Assembly: GCF_039543565.1 (NCBI RefSeq)
Contig: NZ_BAABJZ010000024.1
Location: 78,212-142,211 of the forward strand
From: Ferrimonas pelagia
GTDB lineage: Bacteria > Pseudomonadota > Gammaproteobacteria > Enterobacterales > Shewanellaceae
Reading direction: 5' to 3'
Length of the DNA: 64,000 nt
A program made the position numbers and the translations under genes. Below are positions 41,720 to 49,767 of the stretch, piece after piece. Below the pieces are notes generated by a model that made no database searches, had not been told where the DNA came from, and worked only from the letters and a program-made list of their open reading frames with translations. Position 1 is the first letter of the stretch; the number at the start of each line of letters is the position of its first letter.

Positions 41720-43606
41720 CTACTCCTGATGCTGCTCGGTTAGGGTGTCTATCTGCTCTTGCAGATCCAGCCACTCCATCTCCAGCTCTTCTTGCTGCTG
41801 CTGTAACTGACCCCGTTGTTTCAGTAGCTCAGTCAACTCGCCCTTATTTTTATCTTCGTACAAGGTACTGTCAGATAAGCGATTTTCCAAGTCATCCCAG
41901 CTTTTTTGTGCGTTCGCCATGGCTTTGTCGACTTTTTCCTGCCGCTTCTTAACCGGTGACAGTAATTTGCGCAGCTCCGCTTCCTGGCGCTTTTTCGCCT
42001 TGCGATCCACGCCCGGCTCGCTGCTATTGAGCGGCAACTCCTTTTTCAGCAGCCACTGGTGGTAATCCTCCAGATCGCCGGAGAAGGGTTGCACCTGGCC
42101 GGCATCCACCAGATAGAGATCCTCACAGGTGGCGCGCAACAGGTGGCGATCGTGCGAGACCACCACCATGGCGCCTTCGAAGCCTTGCAGTGCCATGGTC
42201 AGTGAGTGGCGCATCTCCAGATCCAGGTGGTTGGTCGGCTCATCGAGCAACAGCAGGTTAGGGCGCTGCCACACCAGCAGGGCCAGCACCAAGCGGGCCT
42301 TCTCGCCGCCGGAGAAGGGGCGCACCGGCGACAGCGCCTTGTCATTGGCAAAGCCGTAGCTGCCAAGGAAGTTGCGCAGCTCCTGCTCTTTGGCGTCCGG
42401 CGCCAGGCGCATCAGGTGGGCCAGCGGCGTGTCATCCAGCCGCAGTGCCTCGAGCTGATGCTGGGCAAAGTAGCCGATCTTGACGCCCTGGCTGATCGCC
42501 AGTTCGCCGGCTTGCGGTTGGATCTCGCCGGACAGCAGTTTGATGAAGGTGGACTTACCGGCGCCGTTGCGGCCGAGCAGACCGATGCGGCTGCCGGGCA
42601 CCAGGTTCATCTTGATCTGGCGCAGGATGGTGAGATCGCCGTAGCCGGCCTGAACCTGATCCAGCCTCAGCAGCGGCGAGGGCAGGGCGAGGGGGGCACG
42701 GAAGCTCATATGAAACTGCGAGTCGGCATGGGCCGGTGCGGTTAGGGTCAGCTTTTCCAATGCTTTGAGGCGGGATTGGGCCTGTTTCGCTTTGCTGGCC
42801 TTGGCGCGGAAGCGGTCGACAAAGGACTGCATGTGGGCCTTTTCTCGCTGCTGCTTTTCGAACATGGATTGCTGTTGCGCCTGACGCTCGGCGCGGACTC
42901 GTTCGAACTGGGTGTAGTTGCCCGGATAGTGGTTGAGCAGTTGCTGTTCGACGTGCACCACTTCGCCAACGACGGCGTCGAGGAAATCGCGATCGTGACT
43001 GATCAGGATCAGGGTGCCTTCGTAGCGCTTGAGCCAGCCTTCGAGCCAGATCAGGGTGTCCAGATCCAAGTGGTTGGTCGGTTCATCGAGCAGCAGCAAG
43101 TCGGATGGGATCAGCAGGGCACGGGCCAAGTTGAGGCGCATGCGCCAGCCACCGGAGAAGTCCTTGACCGGGCGGCCCTGAGCGTCGTTGTCAAAACCCA
43201 GGCCGCTGAGCAGCTCGGCCGCTTTGGCCGGAACCTGATAGCCATGATAGGCCTCAAACTGGTCGTGGGCATGGCCGATGCGGCGGCCGTCGCCGTCCTC
43301 CTGGGCGTCGTGCAGCTCCTGCTCCAGTGCGCGGTAGGTCTGATCGCCATCGAGCACGTAGTCCAGCGCACTGCAGGTTTTCGCCGGGGTTTCCTGATCG
43401 ACACAAGCCTGGCGCCAGTTGGCTGGCACCCGGCAATCACCGGCATCGACCCCAAACTCTCCGCGCAGCAAGCCCAGCAGACTGGATTTGCCCACGCCAT
43501 TGGCGCCGACTAACGCCACTTTATGGCCGGGGTAGATGGTAAGACTGGCGTTATCCAGCAGGCGTTTGGCGCCGCGGATGAGTTGAACCTGATCCAGGGT
43601 TATCAT
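41720..43606 (-). CDS. yheS: ABC-F family ATPase YheS
   Basis: A 628-residue soluble protein with two ABC ATPase domains and no membrane segments. Walker A motifs are GANGVGKSS and GRNGAGKST; signature motifs are FSGGWRMRLNLARALL and FSGGEKARLVLALL. An inter-domain linker and a C-terminal coiled coil (last ~80 residues) are characteristic of the YheS/Uup type. ABC-F proteins act on the ribosome, modulating translation. Synteny with yheT/yheU/prkB/crp supports yheS. Confidence 0.94.
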   Translation of the reverse strand: MITLDQVQLIRGAKRLLDNASLTIYPGHKVALVGANGVGKSSLLGLLRGEFGVDAGDCRVPANWRQACVDQETPAKTCSALDYVLDGDQTYRALEQELHDAQEDGDGRRIGHAHDQFEAYHGYQVPAKAAELLSGLGFDNDAQGRPVKDFSGGWRMRLNLARALLIPSDLLLLDEPTNHLDLDTLIWLEGWLKRYEGTLILISHDRDFLDAVVGEVVHVEQQLLNHYPGNYTQFERVRAERQAQQQSMFEKQQREKAHMQSFVDRFRAKASKAKQAQSRLKALEKLTLTAPAHADSQFHMSFRAPLALPSPLLRLDQVQAGYGDLTILRQIKMNLVPGSRIGLLGRNGAGKSTFIKLLSGEIQPQAGELAISQGVKIGYFAQHQLEALRLDDTPLAHLMRLAPDAKEQELRNFLGSYGFANDKALSPVRPFSGGEKARLVLALLVWQRPNLLLLDEPTNHLDLEMRHSLTMALQGFEGAMVVVSHDRHLLRATCEDLYLVDAGQVQPFSGDLEDYHQWLLKKELPLNSSEPGVDRKAKKRQEAELRKLLSPVKKRQEKVDKAMANAQKSWDDLENRLSDSTLYEDKNKGELTELLKQRGQLQQQQEELEMEWLDLQEQIDTLTEQHQE

Positions 43607-43682
43607 GGGGGCACTTCAATTGGAAAAATTGGCCGGATGATAGCCCATTTCAGGCAACGGCCCAACAGGGAGCGGTCTCACT

Positions 43683-43880
43683 ATGGTGACGAAGAAGCGG
43701 TTTATCGCGGGGGCGACCTGCCCGCAATGCCAGCAGCAGGACAGCATTATGCTGTATGCGCAGTCCGGGGTGGAGGTGATGGAGTGCGTTGAATGCGGCC
43801 ACCAGCGGCGTCAGGGCTCGGCACCGGCGCAGCAGCAGGCGGGGAGTGGTGAGGTGATCGGGCTGTTCAAGCCGGAGTAA
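43683..43880 (+). CDS. yheV: YheV family zinc-ribbon protein
   Basis: A 65-residue protein with two CxxC pairs ('TCPQCQQQDSIML' and 'MECVECGHQ'), a zinc-ribbon arrangement and the layout of YheV: 'KKRFIAGA-CP-C---D---MY----VE-VECV-CG'. Divergent from yheS, as in enterobacteria. Function unknown. GGGAG is upstream but spaced slightly far (10 nt). Confidence 0.85.
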   Translation: MVTKKRFIAGATCPQCQQQDSIMLYAQSGVEVMECVECGHQRRQGSAPAQQQAGSGEVIGLFKPE

Positions 43881-43918
43881 GCGATGAGCGCGTCGCGTTT
43901 TGCGGCATGGCAATGAAA

Positions 43919-43940
43919 CAACGGGCCATTGGGCCCGTTG
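43919..43940 (-). terminator. Probable hairpin terminator between yheV and lpoB
   Basis: A 9-bp stem (43919-43927 with 43932-43940) and a 4-nt loop between convergent genes. The minus-strand side is followed by a T-rich tail, so it may end lpoB transcription; the plus side has no T tract. Confidence 0.4.
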
Positions 43941-43976
43941 TGGTGATCTGGGTGGTGGCCAAGGCCCGCTGGGCGG

Positions 43977-44570
43977 TTAGCGACCCAGGAAGGATTTGGA
44001 CTGCTGCTTGCGCAGCTCTTTCTCGTCGGCCCACTCGATCAGGCCGGATTCCAGATCCATCAGACGCATGGTCATCTTGTAGTAGACGTCCTTGGTGGAG
44101 CCGTTTTGCTTGACGATGGAGGACAGGTTGCCGTACAGCATGTATTGGGCGCCGACCTGACGGCCAAACTGGATCGCCTTGCCCGGATCGACCAGACCCG
44201 CGTTGTTCTGATAATCCAGCTGCTGGCGTACCGCGTCGACGCGGGTCATGTCGATAAAGCGGAATTTGCCGGAGCGCAGCAGACGGGTGCTGATGGTGTC
44301 GGTGATGGACTCGGTGTCGATGTGCTCGGAGGTCTTGTTGGTGATCCGATCAACGAACACGATGGGGCGGTCGCTGGCGGTCAATGCCATCACCGATGGG
44401 GTGGTCAGCATGGAGTCCACCATCTTGGTGGCAACCGCTTGCAGATCGCTGGAGCCGAAGCTGACGTCGACGGTTTCGATCTCGGTGGCGTCGCGGTACT
44501 CCACCTTGGATTGGCACCCGGCTAAGACTAGGGCCAGGGAGAGTGGCAACAGGTATTTCAGTGCTTTCAT
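43977..44570 (-). CDS. lpoB: Penicillin-binding protein activator LpoB
   Basis: A 197-residue outer-membrane lipoprotein (LAGC at the signal end). The domain 'VFVDRITNKTSEHIDTESIT' followed by 'QFGRQVGAQYMLYGNLSS' is the LpoB fold, which in E. coli reaches through the peptidoglycan to stimulate PBP1b. AGAGGGAT precedes ATG 44570. It is the last gene of an operon with the COG3014 lipoprotein and a def paralogue. Confidence 0.9.
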   Translation of the reverse strand: MKALKYLLPLSLALVLAGCQSKVEYRDATEIETVDVSFGSSDLQAVATKMVDSMLTTPSVMALTASDRPIVFVDRITNKTSEHIDTESITDTISTRLLRSGKFRFIDMTRVDAVRQQLDYQNNAGLVDPGKAIQFGRQVGAQYMLYGNLSSIVKQNGSTKDVYYKMTMRLMDLESGLIEWADEKELRKQQSKSFLGR

Positions 44571-44593
44571 TGTGTGATCCCTCTGTCGATCGT

Positions 44594-45946
44594 TCAGATC
44601 AGTATGGTTCGAATTTGGCGGACGCCGTCTTGTCGGGCGATCCAGACTAAGGTGGTACGGCCACGAGCCAGCGTCAGGGTGTTGGCCTGACCGTCGAGGT
44701 TGAACTGGTATTCCCCTTCGGTGAGGTAACCCGCCCACGCCTGAGCCTGGCGGGGCAGGCTCAGCCAGCTGCGCCGGTCGGCCTGTTCGGTCAGGGCATT
44801 GAACACCTGCATGGTGAAGGCGCCCAGCTCGCCGCCTTTGCGATCGGCCCATTGGTTGGTGTTGTGTTTGGTGGCCAGTCTAATTCCCTGCCGAACTAGG
44901 ATAAAGGGATACTGCTCACGAAGTGAGCGAGCGGCCATCTGATCCAGATTGGCTAAAGGTTGGGTTTGCAGCGTCTGCTCGCCCAGCGTCAGACTCAGCG
45001 GCGCAGGCTCGGGTCGGTTGTCGCGGTAGGTGGGCAGGGCGATCTGTTGATAGGCCCCGTCCCAGCTAAACGGCACGCTGATCCCCTGGCGCGGCGGCAG
45101 GGTGCCGGTTTCATACAACACCACCAGTCGACCGCTGTCGGGCTCGGGCTGTGGGCTGTCGCCGAAGCGTTGGCTCAGTGCGGCACAATCGATGCGCACC
45201 TGGCAGGACAGGCGGACCATCTCCTGCTGTAGCAGTCGGTTCTCCGGCAACAGCTGCAGCGCTTTGCGGATGTCGATCAGCGCGTCGTTGGCCTGGCCGT
45301 TGGCTTCATACAGCACCGCATTGCTGAACAGCACATAGGGGTTGATAAAGGAGTCGGGGGCGTTGCCGGCCTGGCGATCCAGCTGGGTTAGCTCGGCATC
45401 GATGGCGGCATTGCTTAGCGCACGCTGGGACTTGAGCGCACTGCGGTACGCCTGTTGCGCCAGCTCTTGGGCCTGATCGGCCCGGCGCACCTCCACCATG
45501 GCGCCCTCTATGTCACCCTGCCACAGGTAATTGAAGGATTGTTGCTGATGCAGCATGACGCGTTCGAACGCCTGGCCCCGGTAGGGCACCAGATTATCGG
45601 ACAGGGTGGCCGCTCCGAGCTGGGCGCTGAGATCGGTCAAGGAGACGATCGCCTTCCAGTCGTATTGGTTGTAGTCGGTCATCGCCAAGCGGTAGAACTT
45701 GAGGCTGCTGTCGGTGTCGCCCAGCAGGGCGGCGACGCGGCCGGATTCTTGCGCGTACAGCAAGCTGTCGGCGCCGGATAAACCACTGCTGAGTGTCTTT
45801 AAGGCGGCCTGATCATCGCCCTTGATCAGCTGGCTGTGAACCGTGGCAATGCGACTGGGGTAGGGCACAAACAGGCTGCTGCCGGCGCAGCCGGTCAACA
45901 GGCTCAGCAGGAGAATGAGTGTCGCTTGGATCAGGCGCTGGAACAT
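44594..45946 (-). CDS. COG3014-family lipoprotein
   Basis: A 450-residue lipoprotein (LTGC at residues ~17-20). Its N-terminal half has TPR-like helical pairs ('QAALKTLSSGLSG', 'SFNYLWQGDIEGAMVEVRRA', 'ALIDIRKALQLLPENRLLQQ'). It matches the COG3014 proteins commonly found upstream of lpoB. I infer a link to the cell-wall synthesis machinery; function is unknown. GGAG lies 5 nt before ATG 45946. The start overlaps the end of the def gene by 16 nt, indicating a single operon. Confidence 0.78.
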   Translation of the reverse strand: MFQRLIQATLILLLSLLTGCAGSSLFVPYPSRIATVHSQLIKGDDQAALKTLSSGLSGADSLLYAQESGRVAALLGDTDSSLKFYRLAMTDYNQYDWKAIVSLTDLSAQLGAATLSDNLVPYRGQAFERVMLHQQQSFNYLWQGDIEGAMVEVRRADQAQELAQQAYRSALKSQRALSNAAIDAELTQLDRQAGNAPDSFINPYVLFSNAVLYEANGQANDALIDIRKALQLLPENRLLQQEMVRLSCQVRIDCAALSQRFGDSPQPEPDSGRLVVLYETGTLPPRQGISVPFSWDGAYQQIALPTYRDNRPEPAPLSLTLGEQTLQTQPLANLDQMAARSLREQYPFILVRQGIRLATKHNTNQWADRKGGELGAFTMQVFNALTEQADRRSWLSLPRQAQAWAGYLTEGEYQFNLDGQANTLTLARGRTTLVWIARQDGVRQIRTILI

Positions 45947-46452
45947 GCTTGCTCCAGCACACTGGTGGCGATCAGATCGTCGCTGCTTTGGATCTGATCC
46001 AAGAAGGTACGACCTTCCAGATGGTCGTACTCGTGCAGAAAGATCCGGGCGGCAAAGCCGCTGAACTGACTCTGCTGGAAGTGGCCCTGGGCGTCCTGAT
46101 AGCGCACCGTGACCTCGTTGCGTCGTCGCACCCGGCCGCGGATCCCCGGGACGGACAGGCAACCTTCAAAGGCGCTGCTCCACTCGCCGCCGAGCTGTAC
46201 GATCTCTGGGTTGATCAAGGCCAGCGGCGCCATCGATGGTGCGTCCGGGTAGCGAGGGTTGGGGCGCGATGCGATGATCAGCGCCCGCTGCGAGACGAAG
46301 ATCTGCGGCGCGGCGATCCCCACGCCGTTCGCGGCCAGCATGGTGTGTTCCATCCGGCTTAGCAGTGCGGTGAGGGCGTCACCAAACTGGTCGACAGGTT
46401 GCGCGACCGTTTTGAGGACGGGCTCACCCAATTGGGCAATCGCTTGGATCAT
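45931..46452 (-). CDS. def: Peptide deformylase
   Basis: A 173-residue iron/zinc deformylase with all three motifs: GVGIAAPQ, EGCLSVPG and HEYDHLEG (metal ligands Cys, His, His, catalytic Glu). It removes formyl groups from nascent proteins. It is not next to fmt, so it is likely a second copy; the main def copy is expected elsewhere. It precedes and overlaps the COG3014 gene, an unusual neighbour. Confidence 0.9.
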   Translation of the reverse strand: MIQAIAQLGEPVLKTVAQPVDQFGDALTALLSRMEHTMLAANGVGIAAPQIFVSQRALIIASRPNPRYPDAPSMAPLALINPEIVQLGGEWSSAFEGCLSVPGIRGRVRRRNEVTVRYQDAQGHFQQSQFSGFAARIFLHEYDHLEGRTFLDQIQSSDDLIATSVLEQACSSA

Positions 46453-46479
46453 TGCAATTCCTTGTGCAGATACACCAGC

Positions 46480-46692
46480 TTAATAGTGCGGTGGCGGTGT
46501 TTCATCGTCGCTGTTGGCGAGTTGGGCCTGCGGCATCGCTTTGACGCGCTCGGCCAGCAGTCGGATCTGCTCTGCCTGTTTGGCCACCATGCCGTTGAGC
46601 TGGGTAACGGTGTCGTTCAGTAATTCAATGTTGCTGTCCTGGTAGGCCACTTTGGTCTCCAGTTGCAGCAGGCGTTCAGCGAGGTCGCTCAT
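46480..46692 (-). CDS. slyX: SlyX family protein
   Basis: A 70-residue coiled-coil protein beginning MSDLAERLLQLETKVAYQDS with 'IELLNDTVTQLNGMVAKQAE' and the terminal 'DETPPPHY'; this is the SlyX pattern. Function unknown. Its position a few kb from yheV/yheS echoes the enterobacterial slyX-yheV region. Divergent from yacL. Confidence 0.92.
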   Translation of the reverse strand: MSDLAERLLQLETKVAYQDSNIELLNDTVTQLNGMVAKQAEQIRLLAERVKAMPQAQLANSDDETPPPHY

Positions 46693-46851
46693 GGTGTTCC
46701 TTTGCTCAAGATAGGCGCACGGCGGCTGCCGCGCGGGACTATTTTACCAAAGTCGTTGCCTCAGCGGCTATCTTCAGTATGCTGCCGCGCGTTATTGCTC
46801 GTAGTTATGCCACTTTGGCAGCTTTTTTCGGTACAGATAAGTAGAGAGATC

Positions 46852-47220
46852 ATGGAGTTTGAATTTCGTCGCGAATTAGGCGGCAGTCCGGTGGCGTTGA
46901 TGTCGATGGGGCATGAGGCGATCGGTCGCTTCCTGCAGGATGAGTTGCAGCAGCCGGCCACCATCGCCTTGGTGCAGACGGCGGTGGCGCAGCGCCTGGC
47001 GGGCGAGCGCACCCCCTATCGACTGGAGGGCAGCGAGCAGACCCTGCTGATCGAGGCGGACGAGATCAGCGTGCAGGATCACAGCGTGCATCGCCAGGCG
47101 GAGGAGGATGAGTTTGATCCGGCGTTGGCGGTGTACGACGCCGAATCCGAGGCCGTGTGCGGCCTGGAGGATTTTGATCACCTGCTGGAGAGCTGGTTGG
47201 CGTTCATTCGCGGCCGCTAA
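46852..47220 (+). CDS. yacL: YacL family protein (UPF0231)
   Basis: A 122-residue acidic protein. 'MEFEFRRELGGSPVALMSMG' and 'CGLEDFDHLLESWLAFI' match YacL/UPF0231. Function unknown. ATG 46852 was chosen as the family start; the longer reading frame upstream overlaps the slyX promoter region. Convergent with the response regulator gene. Confidence 0.87.
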   Translation: MEFEFRRELGGSPVALMSMGHEAIGRFLQDELQQPATIALVQTAVAQRLAGERTPYRLEGSEQTLLIEADEISVQDHSVHRQAEEDEFDPALAVYDAESEAVCGLEDFDHLLESWLAFIRGR

Positions 47221-47228
47221 AGCGTTCG

Positions 47229-47864
47229 TTACTGCTCGAGCGCTTTGACCGCCAAGGCGACGCGGCTGCTGCAGCCGGTTTTGCGCAGCAGGTTTTTGAC
47301 GTGCACCTTGGCGGTACCTTCGCTGATGAACAGGGCTTCGCTGATCGCCTTGTTGCTCATGCCCTGGGCGATCAGATCGGCGATCTGCCGCTCTCTTGGC
47401 GTCAGCTCCCTATCCCAGCGATGCTCATCCTGCAGGGCCTGTGTCAGGCTCGGGCTGAGCCGCTGCTGGCCCTGAGTGATCGCCGCCAGCGCTTCGATCA
47501 GCTCATCCGGATCCGTGTCTTTAATCAGGAAGCCGTCGGCCCCGGCAGCCATCACCGCTTCGGCGTCTCTGGGCGCATCCGAGACGCTGTAGATCACCAC
47601 CTTGCAGGTGCGGTCTTGGCGGCGGATCGCCTGCAGAGTGTCGAGCCCGCTCATGGGCTGCATATTAAGATCCAACACCACCAGATCGACCGCATGTTGC
47701 GTCATCAAGGCCAACGCTTCTGGGCCACTGCCGGCTTGCAATGGGGTGGCGAAACGGGGATCCAGCTGCAGCAGCTGGCACAGGCCGCGCCGCAGCATGG
47801 GGTGATCGTCGACGAGTAGCGCTTGGCAGTGGCGGATCATAGGGCTCTCTTTAGTTGTGATCAT
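47229..47864 (-). CDS. narP: NarL/NarP-family response regulator
   Basis: A 211-residue response regulator. The receiver domain has LLVDDHPMLRRGL with phosphoacceptor Asp in 'VVLDLNMQPMSG', and the C-terminal LuxR-type helix-turn-helix has 'LTPRERQIADLIAQGMSNKA'. It is cognate to the NarQ-like kinase gene immediately upstream, and nrfA divergent to that gene is a likely target. ATG 47864 (GGAGAG upstream) overlaps the kinase end by 14 nt; ATG 47840 with AGAGAG is a real alternative start. Confidence 0.87.
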   Translation of the reverse strand: MITTKESPMIRHCQALLVDDHPMLRRGLCQLLQLDPRFATPLQAGSGPEALALMTQHAVDLVVLDLNMQPMSGLDTLQAIRRQDRTCKVVIYSVSDAPRDAEAVMAAGADGFLIKDTDPDELIEALAAITQGQQRLSPSLTQALQDEHRWDRELTPRERQIADLIAQGMSNKAISEALFISEGTAKVHVKNLLRKTGCSSRVALAVKALEQ

Positions 47865-49545
47865 GCTGGCTCTCCGCGGTGATCGGCAATCTGACTTGAA
47901 TATCGACGCCGCCGTGAGCGCTGGGTTGGATCGACAGTTGTCCGCCCATGTTACGGGCGCGCTCTTGCATGATCCCTAGGCCAAAGTGGCCGTCTTGATC
48001 GTCCGGGGCCTGCATGCCGATCCCGTTGTCACTGACGCTCATGATCCAGTGCGCTTGCTGGCGAAAGCAGCTGAGTTGGATCGTGCTGGCGTCGGCGTGC
48101 TTGATGGCATTGACCACGGCTTCTCGCAACAGTTGCATCAGGTGAACCTGTTGCGGAGCGGACAGCACCAGAGGTGGCAGTTGATAGTCCAGGCTCAGGC
48201 GGGCGCCACTGCGCGGCTGCAGCTCCTCGAGCATGCTGCTGAGTGCGCTGGGCAGATCCGGCGACGCCAGTTTGAGCCGGAAGGTCGACAGCAGCTCGCG
48301 CAGCTGGCTGTAGGCATTGTCCACCGAGCCTTTGAGTGACTGGCGGGTCTGCTCGATGGCGTCGAGATCGCCGCTGGCGGTCGCCCGTTGAAGGAGGGTC
48401 AGTTGGATCTTCATGTAAGCCAGCAGTTGCCCGAGCGAATCGTGCAGCTCACGGGCGATCACCGCCCGCTCCTCCATTAGGGCTAGGCGCTCCTGCAGCT
48501 CGGTATCGCGATGGCTTTGCAGGGTTTGACTGAGCAGGTGGAGGAAGCTTTGCAGCAAACTCGTGTCCCGTCGTTGTGGTTGATACAACGCCAAGGTGCC
48601 TTGGATCCCATCGCGCTGTGGCAATGGCAAGGAGAGGCAAGGCGGCTGAGTCGCGTCGGGCCCGGACCAGAGTGGCGCTTCATCACTGAGCTGCAGGGCG
48701 ACGCTGTCGGCCCCGGCCTGGTGGCGAAGTCGGTCCAACGTGTGCTGCAGAGTCTCCCGGTTCATCGGGTGGCTGTGCAGGTGGTGCGCGGTTTCATACA
48801 GAAAACTCAGGCGTTGATGGGCTAATTGCAGGGCCCGATCTTGAGACTCGACCTTGCGCTCAAGTTGCTGATAGAGCTGCTCTAGCTCGTTGCCCGCGCC
48901 GCTGATGGCGTGGCCTAAGGTACTGAGCTCGCGGAAACGGGAGGGGGGCGTCTGCAGGGTGAATTTGCCTGCGGCTAGGGCTTCGGCGTTGTGCTCGAGT
49001 TGGCGTAACGGCACGATCACCTCGCGGTGGGCGTAGCGGCAGACCAGAAAGGTCAGCAGACTCATCAGCAGGATCCCGATGGCTTGGATCAGGGCCAGTA
49101 CCATCAATTTAAAGCGGGCAAACCGCTCCAGACTGAGGACATAGTCGTCGATATCGGCGACAAAGCGCTTTACTTCACGCACATAGGCACGGGAGTTATT
49201 GCTCTGGGCCAACCCCCGCATCCGCTGCCAGCGCTCAGTGACCTGAAGGTAGTGCTCACGCAGATCCGTCGGCGCATAGAAACCGGTGGTTCGCACCAAG
49301 TTGGGGGAGTCGAGGATCTGCTCGAATTCGGCGATCTTTTGATCCAGGGCGTCACTGCCGGCATTGGTGAGAAACACCATCTGATAGGCCCGCATCCTTA
49401 ATGAGCCCGCGTCATTGATGGCACGGCCATCGCCTACGCTGTATAGCGTGGTGAGCAGGCTGATCCCGGCTTGTAGGCTGGCGCAGGCGATCACCAATAG
49501 CATGGTGAGGATCACGGTACGGCTCAGTTGCGCTTTACGTTTCAT
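47851..49545 (-). CDS. narQ: NarQ/NarX-type nitrate/nitrite sensor kinase
   Basis: A 564-residue membrane histidine kinase. Two membrane segments flank a periplasmic domain containing the nitrate-sensing P-box INDAGSLRMRAYQM. A HAMP segment and central region follow, then the HisKA_3-type 'ARELHDSLGQLLAYMKIQ' and an ATPase domain ('VVNAIKHADAS', 'DNGIGM'). It would respond to nitrate or nitrite and phosphorylate NarP. Distinguishing NarQ from NarX is not certain; nearby narP and nrfA favour NarQ. Confidence 0.88.
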   Translation of the reverse strand: MKRKAQLSRTVILTMLLVIACASLQAGISLLTTLYSVGDGRAINDAGSLRMRAYQMVFLTNAGSDALDQKIAEFEQILDSPNLVRTTGFYAPTDLREHYLQVTERWQRMRGLAQSNNSRAYVREVKRFVADIDDYVLSLERFARFKLMVLALIQAIGILLMSLLTFLVCRYAHREVIVPLRQLEHNAEALAAGKFTLQTPPSRFRELSTLGHAISGAGNELEQLYQQLERKVESQDRALQLAHQRLSFLYETAHHLHSHPMNRETLQHTLDRLRHQAGADSVALQLSDEAPLWSGPDATQPPCLSLPLPQRDGIQGTLALYQPQRRDTSLLQSFLHLLSQTLQSHRDTELQERLALMEERAVIARELHDSLGQLLAYMKIQLTLLQRATASGDLDAIEQTRQSLKGSVDNAYSQLRELLSTFRLKLASPDLPSALSSMLEELQPRSGARLSLDYQLPPLVLSAPQQVHLMQLLREAVVNAIKHADASTIQLSCFRQQAHWIMSVSDNGIGMQAPDDQDGHFGLGIMQERARNMGGQLSIQPSAHGGVDIQVRLPITAESQHDHN

Positions 49546-49643
49546 GCGGGCTCGGTGGGATGAAAAAGGGACGGCATTGTGCCCCTTCGTGTTGAGTGGG
49601 CAAAGGCTGTTGCGGTGGAATTGTGAACTGGTGCATTAACAAC

Positions 49644-49657
49644 TTGATCACAATCAA
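49644..49657. promoter_or_regulatory. Perfect FNR-type binding site between narQ and nrfA
   Basis: TTGATcacaATCAA is an exact match to the FNR consensus TTGATNNNNATCAA, 111 bp upstream of nrfA ATG 49768. It could activate nrfA under anoxia and may also affect the divergent narQ. The best -10 hexamer for a class II position is poor, so the activation geometry is unclear. Confidence 0.8.
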
Positions 49658-49767
49658 TGTAGGGTCAGATAACTTGCGCCAGTGCTAGGGCGGCGGATCG
49701 GGATGCGATAGTCTACTGTTGAGTGAATTTAAGTCACCCTTAAATGTGAGCGCAGGGAGAAAGTACA

